From: Acidobacteriaceae bacterium KBS 83
Lineage (GTDB): Bacteria; Acidobacteriota; Terriglobia; Terriglobales; Acidobacteriaceae
Assembly: GCA_000381585.1 (NCBI GenBank)
Contig: KB906740.1
Location: 248,001-312,000 of the forward strand
DNA length: 64,000 bases
Direction of reading: 5' to 3'
This document shows positions 24,549 to 34,574 of this stretch, piece after piece. Below the pieces are notes generated by a model. That model saw only the letters and a program-made list of their open reading frames with translations, did no database searches and was not told where the DNA came from. A program made the position numbers and the translations under genes. Within the stretch, counting starts at the first letter, position 1. The number at the start of each line of letters is the position of its first letter.

Positions 24549-26042
24549 ATGACTGAGCGAAAACCACGGGTGCGCTTTGCGCCCTCGCCCACCGGGATGT
24601 TGCATGTGGGCAATGCGCGCACGGCCTTGTACAACTGGCTGTTTGCAAAGCACAACGGCGGCTCGGCGATCCTGCGCATCGAGGACACGGATGTGGAGCG
24701 GTCGGAAGTGCGTTATGAGGGTCTGCTGATCGAGGACCTGCACTGGCTGGGACTGACCTGGGAGGAAGGGCCGCAGATGGGCGGCTCGCACGGGCCTTAC
24801 CGGCAGAGCGAGCGGCTGCCGATCTATGCGGAACATACGGAGCGGTTGCTGGCCGAAGGCAAGGCGTACCGGTGCTTCTGCACGCCGGAGCAACTGGAGG
24901 GGGAGCGCGCGGCAGCCGTGGCGGCGCACCAGCCGCAGATCTACAGCGGGCGGTGCCGGGCGGTGTCAATGGAGGATTCGCGGAAGCGTGCAGGGGCCGG
25001 AGAGCTGTATGCGGTGCGGTTACGTATCCCGGAGCACCCGATCCGTTTCAAGGATCTGGTGCGCGGTGAGGTGGAGTTTCCGGCGGAAGCGGTGAGCGAT
25101 CCGGTGCTGGTGCGGTCAAGCGGCATGCCGGTCTACAACTACGTCGTTGCGGTGGACGATGCGCTGATGGAGATCACGCATGTGATCCGCGGTGACGATC
25201 ATGTGTCGAATACGCCGAAGCAGGTGGCGATCTACGAAGCCTTTGGCTGGCAGGTGCCGGAGTTCGCGCACCTTTCGACCATCCTAGGCAGCGATCGCGA
25301 GCGGCTGTCGAAGCGGCATGGCGCGACGTCGATCGCGAGCTTCCGCGAAATGGGCTATCTGCCGGAAGCGCTGATGAATTACCTCGCGCTGCTGGGTTGG
25401 GGCGCCGAGGGGGGTACGCGCGAGACGTTCACACCGGAGGAACTGGTTCGCGAGTTCAAGCTGGAGCGGGTGACGGCGTCGCCGGCGGTGTTCGATACCG
25501 GCAAGCTGGACTGGCTGAACCGGCATTATCTGAAGCTGCGGCCGATTGCGGAAGTGGCGCAACTGGCGTGGCCGTACTTCGAGCGGGCGGGATATGTGGG
25601 GTCGCGGGAAAAAGTGACCGCAGAGATCGCAGAGTGGTTTGAGCGGCTGGTCGCGGTGTTTCTGCCGGGGGTGGACCACCTGGACCAGTTGCCGGAGAAG
25701 GCCGCGTTTGTCTTCGCGCTGGATTCGGCGAAGAGCAGGGCGGATGCGGAGAACGCGGCGATTCTGGCGAGCGATATGGGCCAGCGGGTGATCGGCGCCT
25801 TTACGGCGCGCGCGATCGCAGAGCCGGGGCCGATCACGGCGGAGCGCTTCAAGGCGCTGATGAATGAGGTGAAGGCGGAGACCGGCGCGAAGGGCAAGGA
25901 GCTGTTTCATCCAGTGCGGATCGTGCTGACGGGCGCGCACTCGGGCCCGGAGTTCGACAAGATCATTCCGCTGTTTGAAGACGGCTCGGCGCTGAGGCTG
26001 GGTGTAAAGAGCGTGGCGGAGCGTGCGGCGGCGTTTTTCTAG
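24549..26042 (+). CDS. gltX: Glutamyl-tRNA synthetase
   Basis: The 497-residue class I synthetase charges tRNA-Glu with glutamate. The HIGH-type motif lies in [18 protein letters not shown], the KMSKS-type loop is [11 protein letters not shown], and the family block [21 protein letters not shown] and [20 protein letters not shown] are present. Length matches bacterial GluRS. The start at 24549 begins directly before the ATP-binding site, as usual; no strong ribosome binding site is visible. It is followed 74 bases later by an unrelated acyltransferase on the same strand. Confidence 0.95.
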   Translation: MTERKPRVRFAPSPTGMLHVGNARTALYNWLFAKHNGGSAILRIEDTDVERSEVRYEGLLIEDLHWLGLTWEEGPQMGGSHGPYRQSERLPIYAEHTERLLAEGKAYRCFCTPEQLEGERAAAVAAHQPQIYSGRCRAVSMEDSRKRAGAGELYAVRLRIPEHPIRFKDLVRGEVEFPAEAVSDPVLVRSSGMPVYNYVVAVDDALMEITHVIRGDDHVSNTPKQVAIYEAFGWQVPEFAHLSTILGSDRERLSKRHGATSIASFREMGYLPEALMNYLALLGWGAEGGTRETFTPEELVREFKLERVTASPAVFDTGKLDWLNRHYLKLRPIAEVAQLAWPYFERAGYVGSREKVTAEIAEWFERLVAVFLPGVDHLDQLPEKAAFVFALDSAKSRADAENAAILASDMGQRVIGAFTARAIAEPGPITAERFKALMNEVKAETGAKGKELFHPVRIVLTGAHSGPEFDKIIPLFEDGSALRLGVKSVAERAAAFF

Positions 26043-26116
26043 CGGACGGGCCGTATGAGGCGGCGACACCGTTGGCGATAGCGGGTTGGGAGCCGTGCGG
26101 TACTGCATAATGCGGC

Positions 26117-27298
26117 ATGGCCGAAGTGAGGCATGAAGCGCCGGCGCGTAGCTGGTCGCGGGTCGATGGGATCGATCTATTGCGCGGGCTGGCGATCTTC
26201 TTCGTGTTAATGAACCACGTCAACATGCAACTGCTGTTCGCGCATGTTCCGTACACGCGTGGGCTGCCGAAGCAAGTCGTGTCTTCTCTGGTGTGGAACG
26301 GGCAGCAGGGTGTGCAGATCTTCTTTGCGGTCTCGGGATTTCTGATTACGACGACCAGCCTGCGGCGATGGAAGAGTCTGGTGCAGGTGTCCGTTGCTGA
26401 TTTTTACCGCTTGCGCTTTGCGCGCATTGCTCCGCTGCTCATAGGGTTGCTGGTGGTATTGAGCGTACTGCACCTGGCGCATGTGCAGCATTTCGTAGTG
26501 AAGCCGGAGACCGGCGGGCTCGGACGCGCGCTGGTGGCGGCACTGACGTTTCATGTGAATCTGCTCGAGGCGCGACGCGGATATCTGCCGGGTAGCTGGG
26601 ACATCCTGTGGTCGCTGTCGGTGGAGGAGACGTTCTACTTTGCCTTTCCGTGGGTTTGCCGGTGGCTGGGGCGAGGCAGGCTGATGATCGCACTGCTGCT
26701 GGTGTTCGTGGTGCTGGGGCCGTTCGGGCGCTCGGTGCTGACGCATGGCAATCCGGTATGGCGAGAGTATTCGTATCTCGGCGGCATGGACGCGATTGCG
26801 ATGGGATGCCTCGCGGCGATCACGCTCAACGGGCGGAAGCTTTCGCGCGCGTGGCTATGGTGGCTGGGCGGTGCGGGTGGGGCGCTGCTGCTGTTTTGCC
26901 TGTTGCTCTCGCGCACAGCGGAGGCCTGGCTGCCGGAACGCACGGGACTGTATATGAGTGCCATCGGCGCGAGCGCCTCGATGCTGATCGCAGTGGCCGC
27001 ACAGACAGGATGGCGCAGTCCGCGGGTTCTTACGCCGCTGCTGCTTGCGGGACAGCGGAGCTATGAGATCTATCTGACGCATATGTTCGTCGTGGTGGCA
27101 ATGGCTGCGGCTTTTGCTGCGACCGGCCATGCAATGTGGGCGGTGCCTGTGTTCTTCATCGCGGCGATTGTGATTTCGGGTTTGCTCGGCGAGCTGGTGG
27201 GGCGGTTTTACTCCGAGCCGACGAATCGCCGGTTGCGTGCGCGGTGGCATGACGGGGCGCGGGAGATGGGATCGGTGGTTGAGGCGGCGGCGGGGTAG
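26117..27298 (+). CDS. Acyltransferase family 3 (OafA/YrhL-like) membrane protein
   Basis: The 393-residue protein has about ten hydrophobic helices and opens with RVDGIDLLRGLAIFFVLMNH, the conserved R...G-L-R-G-x-A...H block that holds the catalytic His. The motif SWDILWSLSVEETFY and the RSYEIYLTH segment also fit. Such enzymes O-acylate cell-surface sugars or antibiotics using acyl-CoA or related donors in the inner membrane. Nothing nearby identifies the substrate. Confidence 0.9.
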   Translation: MAEVRHEAPARSWSRVDGIDLLRGLAIFFVLMNHVNMQLLFAHVPYTRGLPKQVVSSLVWNGQQGVQIFFAVSGFLITTTSLRRWKSLVQVSVADFYRLRFARIAPLLIGLLVVLSVLHLAHVQHFVVKPETGGLGRALVAALTFHVNLLEARRGYLPGSWDILWSLSVEETFYFAFPWVCRWLGRGRLMIALLLVFVVLGPFGRSVLTHGNPVWREYSYLGGMDAIAMGCLAAITLNGRKLSRAWLWWLGGAGGALLLFCLLLSRTAEAWLPERTGLYMSAIGASASMLIAVAAQTGWRSPRVLTPLLLAGQRSYEIYLTHMFVVVAMAAAFAATGHAMWAVPVFFIAAIVISGLLGELVGRFYSEPTNRRLRARWHDGAREMGSVVEAAAG

Positions 27299-27416
27299 AG
27301 ATATTCCCACATCTATTCGAAATGCTGGGCGCCCCCAGTTTGGTAGTGCGAGCGTACTGCAGGTCCCTTCGCTTCGCCCAGGATGACAACCACGGAAAGT
27401 GGTGTGCCCCGATCCG

Positions 27417-30104
27417 CTATGCGTAGGCGGCGACGCCGTCGAGCTTCATGAGGAGCAGGGTCATGTCGTCGTGCTGGGGAGCTGTGGCGGCGAAGCGGTC
27501 AGCTTCGGTGACGATGTGGCGGAGGATGGTGCTGGCGTTTTCCGGCAGGTGGGCGCGCGCGGCGGCGAGCATGCGCTCCTCGCCCCATTCCTGCTCCTGC
27601 AGGTTGAGCGCTTCGCTAATGCCGTCGGTATAGGCAAGCATCAGATCGCCGGGCTTGAGGAGGAGGTGGCATTCCTCGTAGATGGCGTCAGGAAGCAGCC
27701 CGATAACAGGACCGCCGCCATCGAGGGAATGGATTTCACTGCCACGGAGGACGTAGGGAGGATTGTGGCCGGCGTTGACGTAACGCAGCAGACGCGTGGG
27801 CGGCGAGTAGATGGCGAAGAAGAATGTGGCGTAGCGGTTGGTGGCGGAGGACTCGTAGACCAGGCGGTTGACCCGGGTCATGAGGAGTGCGAGGTCGGCG
27901 GGACCATCCATGGTCATACCGCGGAGTGAAGCGCGCAGGCTGGCCATGAGCAGCGCGGCAGAGATGCCTTTGCCGGAGACGTCGCCGATGGCAAGGCCGA
28001 GCGTTCCGTCTTCGAGCATGAGCACGTCGTAATAGTCACCACCGACGCCCTGCGCGGGCCGGCAGGCGCCATGAATGGTGTGGCCGGGCAAGGTGGGAAG
28101 CTGCTGCGGGAAGAGGCGCTCCTGCACCTCGCGGGCGATCTCGATTTCGCGATCGATGCGTTCGCGGCGCGCGGCTTCGCTGGCGAGTGAGTGGACGAGC
28201 GCGCTGATCTCGAGCGCGAGCCCGGCCTGGGTGCTAACCGACTGAAGCAGGCGCAGGTCGGAGGGCGTGTAGGGCTCCTCGGAACGCTTGGGGCCGAGGC
28301 TGATGAAGCCCAGCAGTTTATCGCGTCCGGCGAGGGGGAGCAGAAGTTCGGCGCCGAGAGTGTCGAGCGCCTGGCGCTCGCGATCGTCGGCGAGAAGGAA
28401 CCAGCCGTCGGGATTCTCGCGGTAGAGGGTTGCGGGCTGGTTAGAGCGCGCGAGGTTGCGGACAGTAGAGGAACTCTCCTCGAAGCGCTTGGGCAGGTCG
28501 TCGCTGACGCCGATGCAGTGCTCGACGCCGAAGCTGCGGCCGTGGCGCAGATAGACGGCGATGGAGGAGACGTGGAGGACCTCGGAGATGCGGCGAGTCA
28601 CGGTATCGACCAGAGGGCCCGCTTCGGTGAAGCGACGTGCCTGATCGGAGAGTTCGCTGAGAACAAGCTCGGCGTCGTAGGCTTCGCGGAAGAATTTGCG
28701 GTCCAGCCAGCGCTGCAGACGATGGCTGAGGGAGTCGTGGGCGGCGAAGAGCTTGATGAGGCCAGCGGCGATGACAATGAGGACCGGGATGGCGACGGGC
28801 AGGTTTTCCTTGTGCCGCACCAGAGGAAAGATGAAGCGAACGATGATGAATGCGACGACGGCGAATTCGGCGACGAGCAAGGTGGCGCGGGCGAGGGCGT
28901 ACTTGGTGCCCATGCGGAGGAGCAGGCGGACGTCCAGCGCGCGTTGCACTACGACGACGTAGGCGAAGGAAAAGGGCGCCGCAAAAAAGAGCAGGAAGGC
29001 CGGCAAACCCAGCCATGGATTTTTCTCGGGCACGACGCCGAAGTGCGGGAGTAGAACAAAGACGAGCAACAGCGATCCAATCCCAATAACTGACCCAAAG
29101 GTGAGTACCTGCATGCGACGGCGGGCGTCCGCGGTAGTGGCGGAGCGCAGCTTATCCACCAGCGCAGCAACGTAGATGAGGACGCATATCAGGTTGAGCG
29201 GATTGATAATGCGATCGATCCAGGGAGACAGGCGCGCGCTGAGGCCCCCAAACTGGACCGCAGCGAAATTTTCGATATACAGCACCGTCGCGTAGAGGGC
29301 GAGGCCGACCAAAAGCGGCGCGAGAACGAGCCACTTCGCCCATGGGAAGCGGCGATCGACGCGCCAGCGCTCGGGAAAGTAGATCCCGAAAAGAAACAAG
29401 GCTGGAGTGCCCAGCACCTGCAGCGCGTCAAACCAGGTGCGCAGCGGGAACGCCCAGGGGTCTGGCCACCAATGCGGTGGAGAGAAAAGCACTGAGGGAA
29501 ATGCAAAGAGCACCAGCAGCAACCATGCGTTGGGGTCGCGGATGCGTGCCGCGACTACCCAGTAGCCAATCAGCAGACAGATGACCGGCGGCAGGAGTTG
29601 CAAAAGATTGAGGGCCCATTCGAAATTGAAGGTCTTCTGCGAAGCCTGGCGGGCCGTGGTGTGGACTTGGGCTTGATATTCAGTGCCATCCACGCGCCGG
29701 ACCTTCACCGAAAGTGGACTGCCGGCATGAACGAAGTCCTTGCCACCGCCGGTGATCGAAACAATCTGACGTCGGCTGCGATAGGGCTCACCACGGATTT
29801 CAAGCAACCGATCGCCTTGCTTGAAACCGGCCGCGAGGGCCTCATGCTCCAAATTGCTAATGGTGAACAGGTCGTCGTCCACCTGGAAGGGCAAGCGGGC
29901 GTGTTCGCCGCGGTGCGTCAGCTCCTGGAACGCAGCTGTTGTTTGCATGACGTAAAAGGTCATGCTCGCGACGATGAAGAGGCCGAAGGCGAGATAAAGG
30001 AGCCGAGTTGCGGTCTTGCTGGTCATCTGCTGAGCCGGGGGCGGCGCATGGGGATCCGAAGCGTCTTCATCATAGCCCGACAGATTAATCAGAATGGCGG
30101 GCAT
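27417..30104 (-). CDS. Membrane PP2C-type (SpoIIE) phosphatase with PDZ-like and GAF domains
   Basis: The 895-residue protein opens with a transmembrane helix (LLYLAFGLFIVASMTFYVM) and a PDZ-like segment (AAGFKQGDRLLEIRGEPY). About eight helices follow (RDPNAWLLLVLFAFPSVLF, IIRFIFPLVRHK), then a GAF-type domain around ISEVLHVSSIAVYLRH, a linker EIEIAREVQERLFPQQLP and a SpoIIE phosphatase domain. The last has the metal Asp residues in GGDYYDVL and AIGDVSGKGISAALLMA, then HDDMTLLLMKL. Such proteins dephosphorylate STAS-type antagonists in partner-switching pathways. A STAS protein is encoded far away at 1328, but no direct partner is adjacent. An alternative start at 30027 (MTSKTATRLL) is possible. 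Confidence 0.85.
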   Translation of the reverse strand: MPAILINLSGYDEDASDPHAPPPAQQMTSKTATRLLYLAFGLFIVASMTFYVMQTTAAFQELTHRGEHARLPFQVDDDLFTISNLEHEALAAGFKQGDRLLEIRGEPYRSRRQIVSITGGGKDFVHAGSPLSVKVRRVDGTEYQAQVHTTARQASQKTFNFEWALNLLQLLPPVICLLIGYWVVAARIRDPNAWLLLVLFAFPSVLFSPPHWWPDPWAFPLRTWFDALQVLGTPALFLFGIYFPERWRVDRRFPWAKWLVLAPLLVGLALYATVLYIENFAAVQFGGLSARLSPWIDRIINPLNLICVLIYVAALVDKLRSATTADARRRMQVLTFGSVIGIGSLLLVFVLLPHFGVVPEKNPWLGLPAFLLFFAAPFSFAYVVVVQRALDVRLLLRMGTKYALARATLLVAEFAVVAFIIVRFIFPLVRHKENLPVAIPVLIVIAAGLIKLFAAHDSLSHRLQRWLDRKFFREAYDAELVLSELSDQARRFTEAGPLVDTVTRRISEVLHVSSIAVYLRHGRSFGVEHCIGVSDDLPKRFEESSSTVRNLARSNQPATLYRENPDGWFLLADDRERQALDTLGAELLLPLAGRDKLLGFISLGPKRSEEPYTPSDLRLLQSVSTQAGLALEISALVHSLASEAARRERIDREIEIAREVQERLFPQQLPTLPGHTIHGACRPAQGVGGDYYDVLMLEDGTLGLAIGDVSGKGISAALLMASLRASLRGMTMDGPADLALLMTRVNRLVYESSATNRYATFFFAIYSPPTRLLRYVNAGHNPPYVLRGSEIHSLDGGGPVIGLLPDAIYEECHLLLKPGDLMLAYTDGISEALNLQEQEWGEERMLAAARAHLPENASTILRHIVTEADRFAATAPQHDDMTLLLMKLDGVAAYA

Positions 30105-30180
30105 AGAGGGTGGTACGCGCGTCCGTGCGGGCCGGTTCCGCGAGAGAACGTTCGCTGGTAATTACTTCTGTTCGCGCGCC

Positions 30181-30621
30181 TTACGAGCCACCATGCGCCG
30201 TGAGTCTGACCAAGATGTTGCCCCGTGTGGCGTTGGAGTAGGGGCAGGTGCGGTGGGCATCGGCTACGAGTTTTTCGGCAGCGGCCTGATCGAGGCCGGC
30301 GACGTTGACATCAAGGGCGACGGCGAGGGTGAAGCCATTGTCGCCTTCGGCAGGGCCGATGGAGACTTTGGCGTCGATGGTGATGTCGCCGGGCTTGAGC
30401 TTCTGCTGCATGGCCTGATACTGCATCGCGCCGATGAAGCAGGCGGAATAACCAGCAGCGAAGAGCTGTTCAGGATTGGCGCCGGGTTTGCCGCTGCCGC
30501 CGAGCGCGGGCGGGGCAGATAGGTTGAGGTCAACGCTGCCGTCGGAGCTGCGGACGTGGCCGTTGCGACCGTTCTTTGCGGTCACTTCCGCGATGTAGAG
30601 CGTCTGGATGAGGGCGAGCAT
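30181..30621 (-). CDS. ohr: Organic hydroperoxide resistance protein (Ohr/OsmC)
   Basis: The 146-residue thiol peroxidase has both Ohr cysteines: GYSACF (peroxidatic Cys) and RTCPYSNATRGN (resolving Cys). The block PPALGGSGKPGANPEQLFAA is also diagnostic. It reduces organic hydroperoxides to alcohols with lipoylated protein or thiol donors. The start at 30621 is chosen because AGGAGG lies about 11 bases upstream; the longer 197-residue reading is not supported. It is divergent from the gene at 30708, so a promoter for each should lie in between. Confidence 0.9.
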   Translation of the reverse strand: MLALIQTLYIAEVTAKNGRNGHVRSSDGSVDLNLSAPPALGGSGKPGANPEQLFAAGYSACFIGAMQYQAMQQKLKPGDITIDAKVSIGPAEGDNGFTLAVALDVNVAGLDQAAAEKLVADAHRTCPYSNATRGNILVRLTAHGGS

Positions 30622-30707
30622 CGGGTCTGGGGCCTCCTGGGATCGTGCGACGTGTTTAGATTCGCATAAGCGGCAAGAGGATGACGGGGAATGGCGGTGA
30701 GGCGGGA

Positions 30708-31277
30708 ATGCCCTTGATGATCGACCGGAGCTTTCCAGCGACCTGGACGGCGGAGGTGCTGGCTGCGCGGCCACCTATTTTGCCGCGGCGGCACTTCGTC
30801 TATCCGGCGGAGGTGGAAGAGGTGGAGCGCGGTGCGCTGGAACTGATGGTGCGGCCGGCGGTGGGTGAGGCCTTTCTGGCCACTTGCGCGCTTGGCTTTG
30901 CCAGTCCGGCGGTGCCGACCGGTGTGTGGAACTGCCCGGACCCGGCGCTGGTGTGTGCGGTGGCGGGGGGATACGGATACATGATCGACAGCGGCGCGCC
31001 CGAACGCTGGCAGCAGATTGGTTATCGGCCCGTAACGGAGGTGCGTCCGATTTCAGAAGCAGGACTGCTGGTTTTTGCGAGCTTTCACTCGGTGGAGGCA
31101 TGGGGCCCGGCGGGACGGCTGTGGCGAACGGCGCGGCTTTCGTGGGAGGGGGTGCGGCTGGGCGAGGCTTCGGCAAAGGATCTGCGCGGCTGGGGATGGG
31201 AGATGCGAACGGATACGGAGATGGAGTTCGTGGTGGACCTGGCGACGGGGAAGCACACGGGTGGACCATCTTTTTAG
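30708..31277 (+). CDS. Hypothetical cytoplasmic protein, conserved-looking
   Basis: The 189-residue protein has blocks ATCALGFASPAVPTGVWNCP, GGYGYMIDSGAPERW and LVFASFHSVEAWG, ending MEFVVDLATGKHTGG. I associate this with uncharacterised acidobacterial proteins; no domain is named. The ATG at 30708 has GAGGCGGG just upstream, better than the start at 30681. It is divergent from ohr. Confidence 0.55.
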   Translation: MPLMIDRSFPATWTAEVLAARPPILPRRHFVYPAEVEEVERGALELMVRPAVGEAFLATCALGFASPAVPTGVWNCPDPALVCAVAGGYGYMIDSGAPERWQQIGYRPVTEVRPISEAGLLVFASFHSVEAWGPAGRLWRTARLSWEGVRLGEASAKDLRGWGWEMRTDTEMEFVVDLATGKHTGGPSF

Positions 31278-31297
31278 AGGCTCCGCAAACTGCCCGT

Positions 31298-31681
31298 CTA
31301 TTCATCGTACGGCAGGTCGTCCGGATGGACTCCGATGTGGTCCGGTTCGGGATCTTTGAGGAAACGCACAGCCTCGATGTCTGCGTGATTCTCCAAGAGA
31401 GCCTTACAGACGCGATGCATGCCATCCATGATCCTGCCGTCACTCGAAAGGATGATGGGGAAACTGAGATCGCAGTCGAGCATCAGGCGTGCATGATCGA
31501 CGATGTCGCGGCAGGTGACGGGCTCGGTGCCTTCGTTGGACCAATAGGGCTCATCGAGCTCGTGAATCGCGGAGAGTGGGACGTGCTCCCGGGGAAGATC
31601 GCGCGACAGCTCGACGAGACGGCGAACGTTCCACGCACAGAGCCCCTGAGGCGATCTGCGGAAGTGATACTGCGGTCGCAT
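31298..31681 (-). CDS. Hypothetical protein with a ParB-like DGxHR motif
   Basis: The 127-residue protein contains FPIILSSDGRIMDGMHRVCK, an I..DG.HR pattern seen in ParB/sulfiredoxin-fold proteins, preceded by DPREHVPLS-like spacing. A catalytic or DNA-binding role cannot be claimed. The gene begins 3 bases after the stop of the Gfo/Idh gene, so it is the last gene of a three-gene operon. Confidence 0.5.
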   Translation of the reverse strand: MRPQYHFRRSPQGLCAWNVRRLVELSRDLPREHVPLSAIHELDEPYWSNEGTEPVTCRDIVDHARLMLDCDLSFPIILSSDGRIMDGMHRVCKALLENHADIEAVRFLKDPEPDHIGVHPDDLPYDE

Positions 31682-31684
31682 GCG

Positions 31685-32959
31685 CTAACTGAACTGTTTC
31701 AGGTCCATGCCCAAATCCCAGGCTTCCTGGTCCTTCTCGAGCTCGTCCCAAGTGGTTTCGCGGCCGGTGTATCCGGCCTTGCGGCCGAGCATGCAGGCGC
31801 GGGCGCTTTCGACGCCAGCCGCGATCTGGTTATGGAACTGGCCGCTGGTGATGCTTTCGATGAAGCCGCGGTCCTTGTCTCGATCGGCGTAGATGAGGTT
31901 GTCGGTGAAGGCGCCGTTGGCGGCGAAGCGCGCGGGCTCAGCCGATTGCTGCTGGGTGCCTTCGGGATCGACCCACGTCCACGCGTTCTTGCCGAGGATT
32001 CGGAGCGGGCCGGAGTAGGGCATCTCGGCGAGTCCGTCTGCGCCGTAGACACGCTCGGAAACGTCGAAGCCAAAATCGCCGAACTGAGTGGACGAGAAGC
32101 TGACGTGCACGTTGTCGGGATAGGTGAAGTCGACCTGATAGTTGTCCCATATGTTTCCGGCATGGGTGAGCACGTTGCGGCCGCCGGTGGCGAAGGCCTT
32201 GACCGGATGCGTGCCCAGGACCCAGTTGCAGATATCGATGACGTGGATGTTCTGTTCGAGCAGGATGTCGCCGGAGAGGGTGCGGTCCCAGAGCCAGTTG
32301 CGCAGGCGGGTTTCATCCGGGGACATGCCCGGTTTTGCATGATCCACAGAGGCGGGCGCGTTGTAGTAGGCGGTGATGCTGGCGAGCTTGCCGAGTTCCC
32401 CGGAGTGGATGCGGCGGACGATCTCGACGAAGGGAGGCGCGCTCCGGATCTGGAAGCCGACATCCACGCTGACCTTGCCCTGCGCGCGTTGTGCGATATC
32501 GAGAGCTTTGCGTGTCTGCGGGATATCGACGCCGACAGGCTTCTCGCAATAGGCGTGCTTGCCGCCAGCGACCGCGGCTTCAAGATGCTGGACGTGGAAG
32601 AAGGGCGGGGTGGATATCTGGATGGCGTCGATGTCTTTTGACGCGGCGAGCTCTTCGAGGGCGCGGTAGCCGTGGAAGGTGAGGCGCGGGTCGATGACCG
32701 GTTTGTTGAGCGAAGCGTTCAGCTCGTCGAAGTGTTGTTTGCCGGCAGCGAGCTTGTCGGGGAAGATGTCCGCGAGTGCGACGAGGCGGGCGGTAGTGTT
32801 CTTGGCGAAGGAGGTGGCGACGGCGGTGCCGCGGTTGCCGCAGCCGAGCAGGCCGAGTCGGACGGCGGAGTTGGCCTGATAGCCGAAGGCGGTTGAAGGC
32901 TTGACGAAGAGGAGTCCGGAAGCTGCGGCGGTGGTCTTGATGAAGTCGCGTCTGTCCAT
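31685..32959 (-). CDS. Tat-exported Gfo/Idh/MocA oxidoreductase
   Basis: The 424-residue protein opens with a twin-arginine signal (MDRRDFIKTTAAASGLLF), then a Rossmann NAD-binding motif RLGLLGCGNRGTAVAT. The catalytic-region EKPVGVD follows, and the C-terminal Gfo/Idh fold. Such enzymes oxidise or reduce hydroxyls of sugars and related polyols with a tightly bound NAD(P); Tat export with bound cofactor is typical. The next gene upstream encodes a Tat-exported sugar isomerase, suggesting joint sugar degradation outside the cytoplasm. Confidence 0.9.
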   Translation of the reverse strand: MDRRDFIKTTAAASGLLFVKPSTAFGYQANSAVRLGLLGCGNRGTAVATSFAKNTTARLVALADIFPDKLAAGKQHFDELNASLNKPVIDPRLTFHGYRALEELAASKDIDAIQISTPPFFHVQHLEAAVAGGKHAYCEKPVGVDIPQTRKALDIAQRAQGKVSVDVGFQIRSAPPFVEIVRRIHSGELGKLASITAYYNAPASVDHAKPGMSPDETRLRNWLWDRTLSGDILLEQNIHVIDICNWVLGTHPVKAFATGGRNVLTHAGNIWDNYQVDFTYPDNVHVSFSSTQFGDFGFDVSERVYGADGLAEMPYSGPLRILGKNAWTWVDPEGTQQQSAEPARFAANGAFTDNLIYADRDKDRGFIESITSGQFHNQIAAGVESARACMLGRKAGYTGRETTWDELEKDQEAWDLGMDLKQFS

Positions 32960-33046
32960 GGTTCTTATCCTTTACCGGCTTTCGCTAACCGTAGATCCCT
33001 CCAATACGCGGCTGCGCCGCTCGGTCGGGGATGACGAGTGCAGTGG

Positions 33047-33994
33047 TTATGTAATCTGCGCGAGCACCTTTTCGAGGTACTGCTTCTCTTTGCGGACGTC
33101 TTCGACCTGCTGCGGGCCGTGGGTTTCGCGCTCGATGGTGATGGCGCCCTTGTATCCGGCCTTGCGCAGTCCGGAGAAGACTTTTTTGAAGTCGACCAGA
33201 CCGTTGCCGATGAGAACTTCTTCACCAAGCTTGTCGGGGTTGGTAGGCCAGCGGCCGTCCTTCGCATGCATAGCGTGGACGTGCGGCCCGAGGATGGCGA
33301 CAGCGTCGACGGGATTGGCTTTGCCGTAGAGGATGACGTTGGCGGTGTCGAGGCCGACGCCGAGGTTGGGCATGTTGACGTCACGGAGGGCGCGCGACAT
33401 CGTCGTGGGGGTCTCCTGGCCGGTCTCCATGAGGAAGCGCTGGCTGTTCGCGGCACAGTGCTGCGCGACTTCCTTAATGGCGGCGACGGTTTCTTTATAA
33501 AGAGGGTCGGTTGGGTTCTCCGGGATGAAGCCGCAGTGCGTCTGGACCTGGTGGACGCCGAGGCGTTTGGCGAAGTCGGAGGCCTGCTTGAGCGCGTCGA
33601 TACGCGCGGCGCGGGTAGCGCGAGGGACAAGGCCGATGGTGGTTGGCCCCTGCATGAAGTCCCAGACCAGCGGCTGCGGGCCGACGACTTCCACCGTGGT
33701 GCAGGTGACGTTGTATTTCGCGAGCAGCCCTTTGAACTGGGTGGCGAGTTGCGGCGTGAATTTGCCGATGTACGCGTCAAGCGAGAAGAAGCAGGTGGGA
33801 AAGCCGAGATCGTGGACTCGCTTTATGGTTTCTTCGGGGCCATCCGCGGGAGTGATGAGCAGACCGAGAGGCATGTCGTGGGAGCCGCCTGCGGTGTTTT
33901 CTTCAGCGGCGGGCGCGAAGGTTTCGGCCAGCGCGGCGGTGGGAAGCAGCGCAGCGGCGGCTGCGGCGGAGGAGAGGAAGTCGCGTCGGCGCAT
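33047..33994 (-). CDS. Tat-exported sugar phosphate isomerase/epimerase (TIM barrel)
   Basis: The 315-residue protein has a twin-arginine signal (MRRRDFLSSAAAAAALL) and a xylose-isomerase-like TIM barrel. Metal-binding positions are suggested by QTHCGFIPE, FLMETGQET, LDTANVIL, HVHAMHAKDGRW and ITIERET. It probably isomerises or epimerises a sugar or inositol derivative with a divalent metal. It lies 87 bases upstream of the Gfo/Idh gene on the same strand. The common Tat signals suggest that both act in the periplasm. Confidence 0.85.
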   Translation of the reverse strand: MRRRDFLSSAAAAAALLPTAALAETFAPAAEENTAGGSHDMPLGLLITPADGPEETIKRVHDLGFPTCFFSLDAYIGKFTPQLATQFKGLLAKYNVTCTTVEVVGPQPLVWDFMQGPTTIGLVPRATRAARIDALKQASDFAKRLGVHQVQTHCGFIPENPTDPLYKETVAAIKEVAQHCAANSQRFLMETGQETPTTMSRALRDVNMPNLGVGLDTANVILYGKANPVDAVAILGPHVHAMHAKDGRWPTNPDKLGEEVLIGNGLVDFKKVFSGLRKAGYKGAITIERETHGPQQVEDVRKEKQYLEKVLAQIT

Positions 33995-34075
33995 TGGCGT
34001 TCTCCGATGAGGTTCGTCCTTTATTGCACCTTGTCGGAGGAATGTCCAATGGTGGAACAGAGATCGGGATCAGGA

Positions 34076-34444
34076 TCAGATTTGCTGGCGTGGCCACTTA
34101 CCTTGAAACGCTGTTAGGAAAGCTCGGGCGCTTTCGCGAACAGCCTCCCATCGTGGGTCAGCCAGAACTCGCGCGGGGTCGAGGCGATCAGGAGTTGCGT
34201 CGCAGTACTGGTCGACTAGGCATTTCAATTGAAGGATTTCGTCTCGTTGAACGTCCGTGAATTCATTGTTGAATTCATCGATGAAGAGCACGAGATTGCA
34301 CTCATCCCAAAGCACATTGATCAGCTCTTCCGGACGTTCCCATGCGTAGGCATCGGGTGCCAGCCAGCGCCGCTCCTGGGTTTCTTTATCGGCGATCATC
34401 GAAGCAGCTTCCAGGAGATTTGCGATCCAGCGTTCTGGAGTCAT
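34076..34444 (-). CDS. Small acidic hypothetical protein
   Basis: From the ATG at 34444 the 122-residue protein reads MTPERWIANLLEAASMIADK, then LWDECNLVLFIDEFNNEFTD and QLKCLVDQYCDA. It is helical and acidic with no recognised domain. The 153-residue reading from 34537 adds residues of unusual composition. Expression is uncertain. Confidence 0.4.
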   Translation of the reverse strand: MTPERWIANLLEAASMIADKETQERRWLAPDAYAWERPEELINVLWDECNLVLFIDEFNNEFTDVQRDEILQLKCLVDQYCDATPDRLDPARVLADPRWEAVRESARAFLTAFQGKWPRQQI

Positions 34445-34574
34445 CGGAGGGATGTTAGCAGGGCTTATTTTTGGACGTATCGCGTAGACCGTGCGCTGGA
34501 TGTTCGCTGTGCAGGAATGGGAGCCCCAAGTATGCATGACGCGAACAAAGATGCGTCAGGGCGAAGCGCGTCGG

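Noticed and set aside
28191-29054. A 287-residue Glu/Gly-rich plus-strand ORF
   Set aside because: Antisense of the SpoIIE-type phosphatase; no independent evidence of coding.
30884-32641. A 585-residue ORF on the plus strand
   Set aside because: It lies opposite the Gfo/Idh gene and runs through the end of the gene at 30708; composition is typical of a high-GC antisense frame.
33038-34117. A 359-residue plus-strand ORF
   Set aside because: Antisense of the sugar isomerase gene with its Tat signal.
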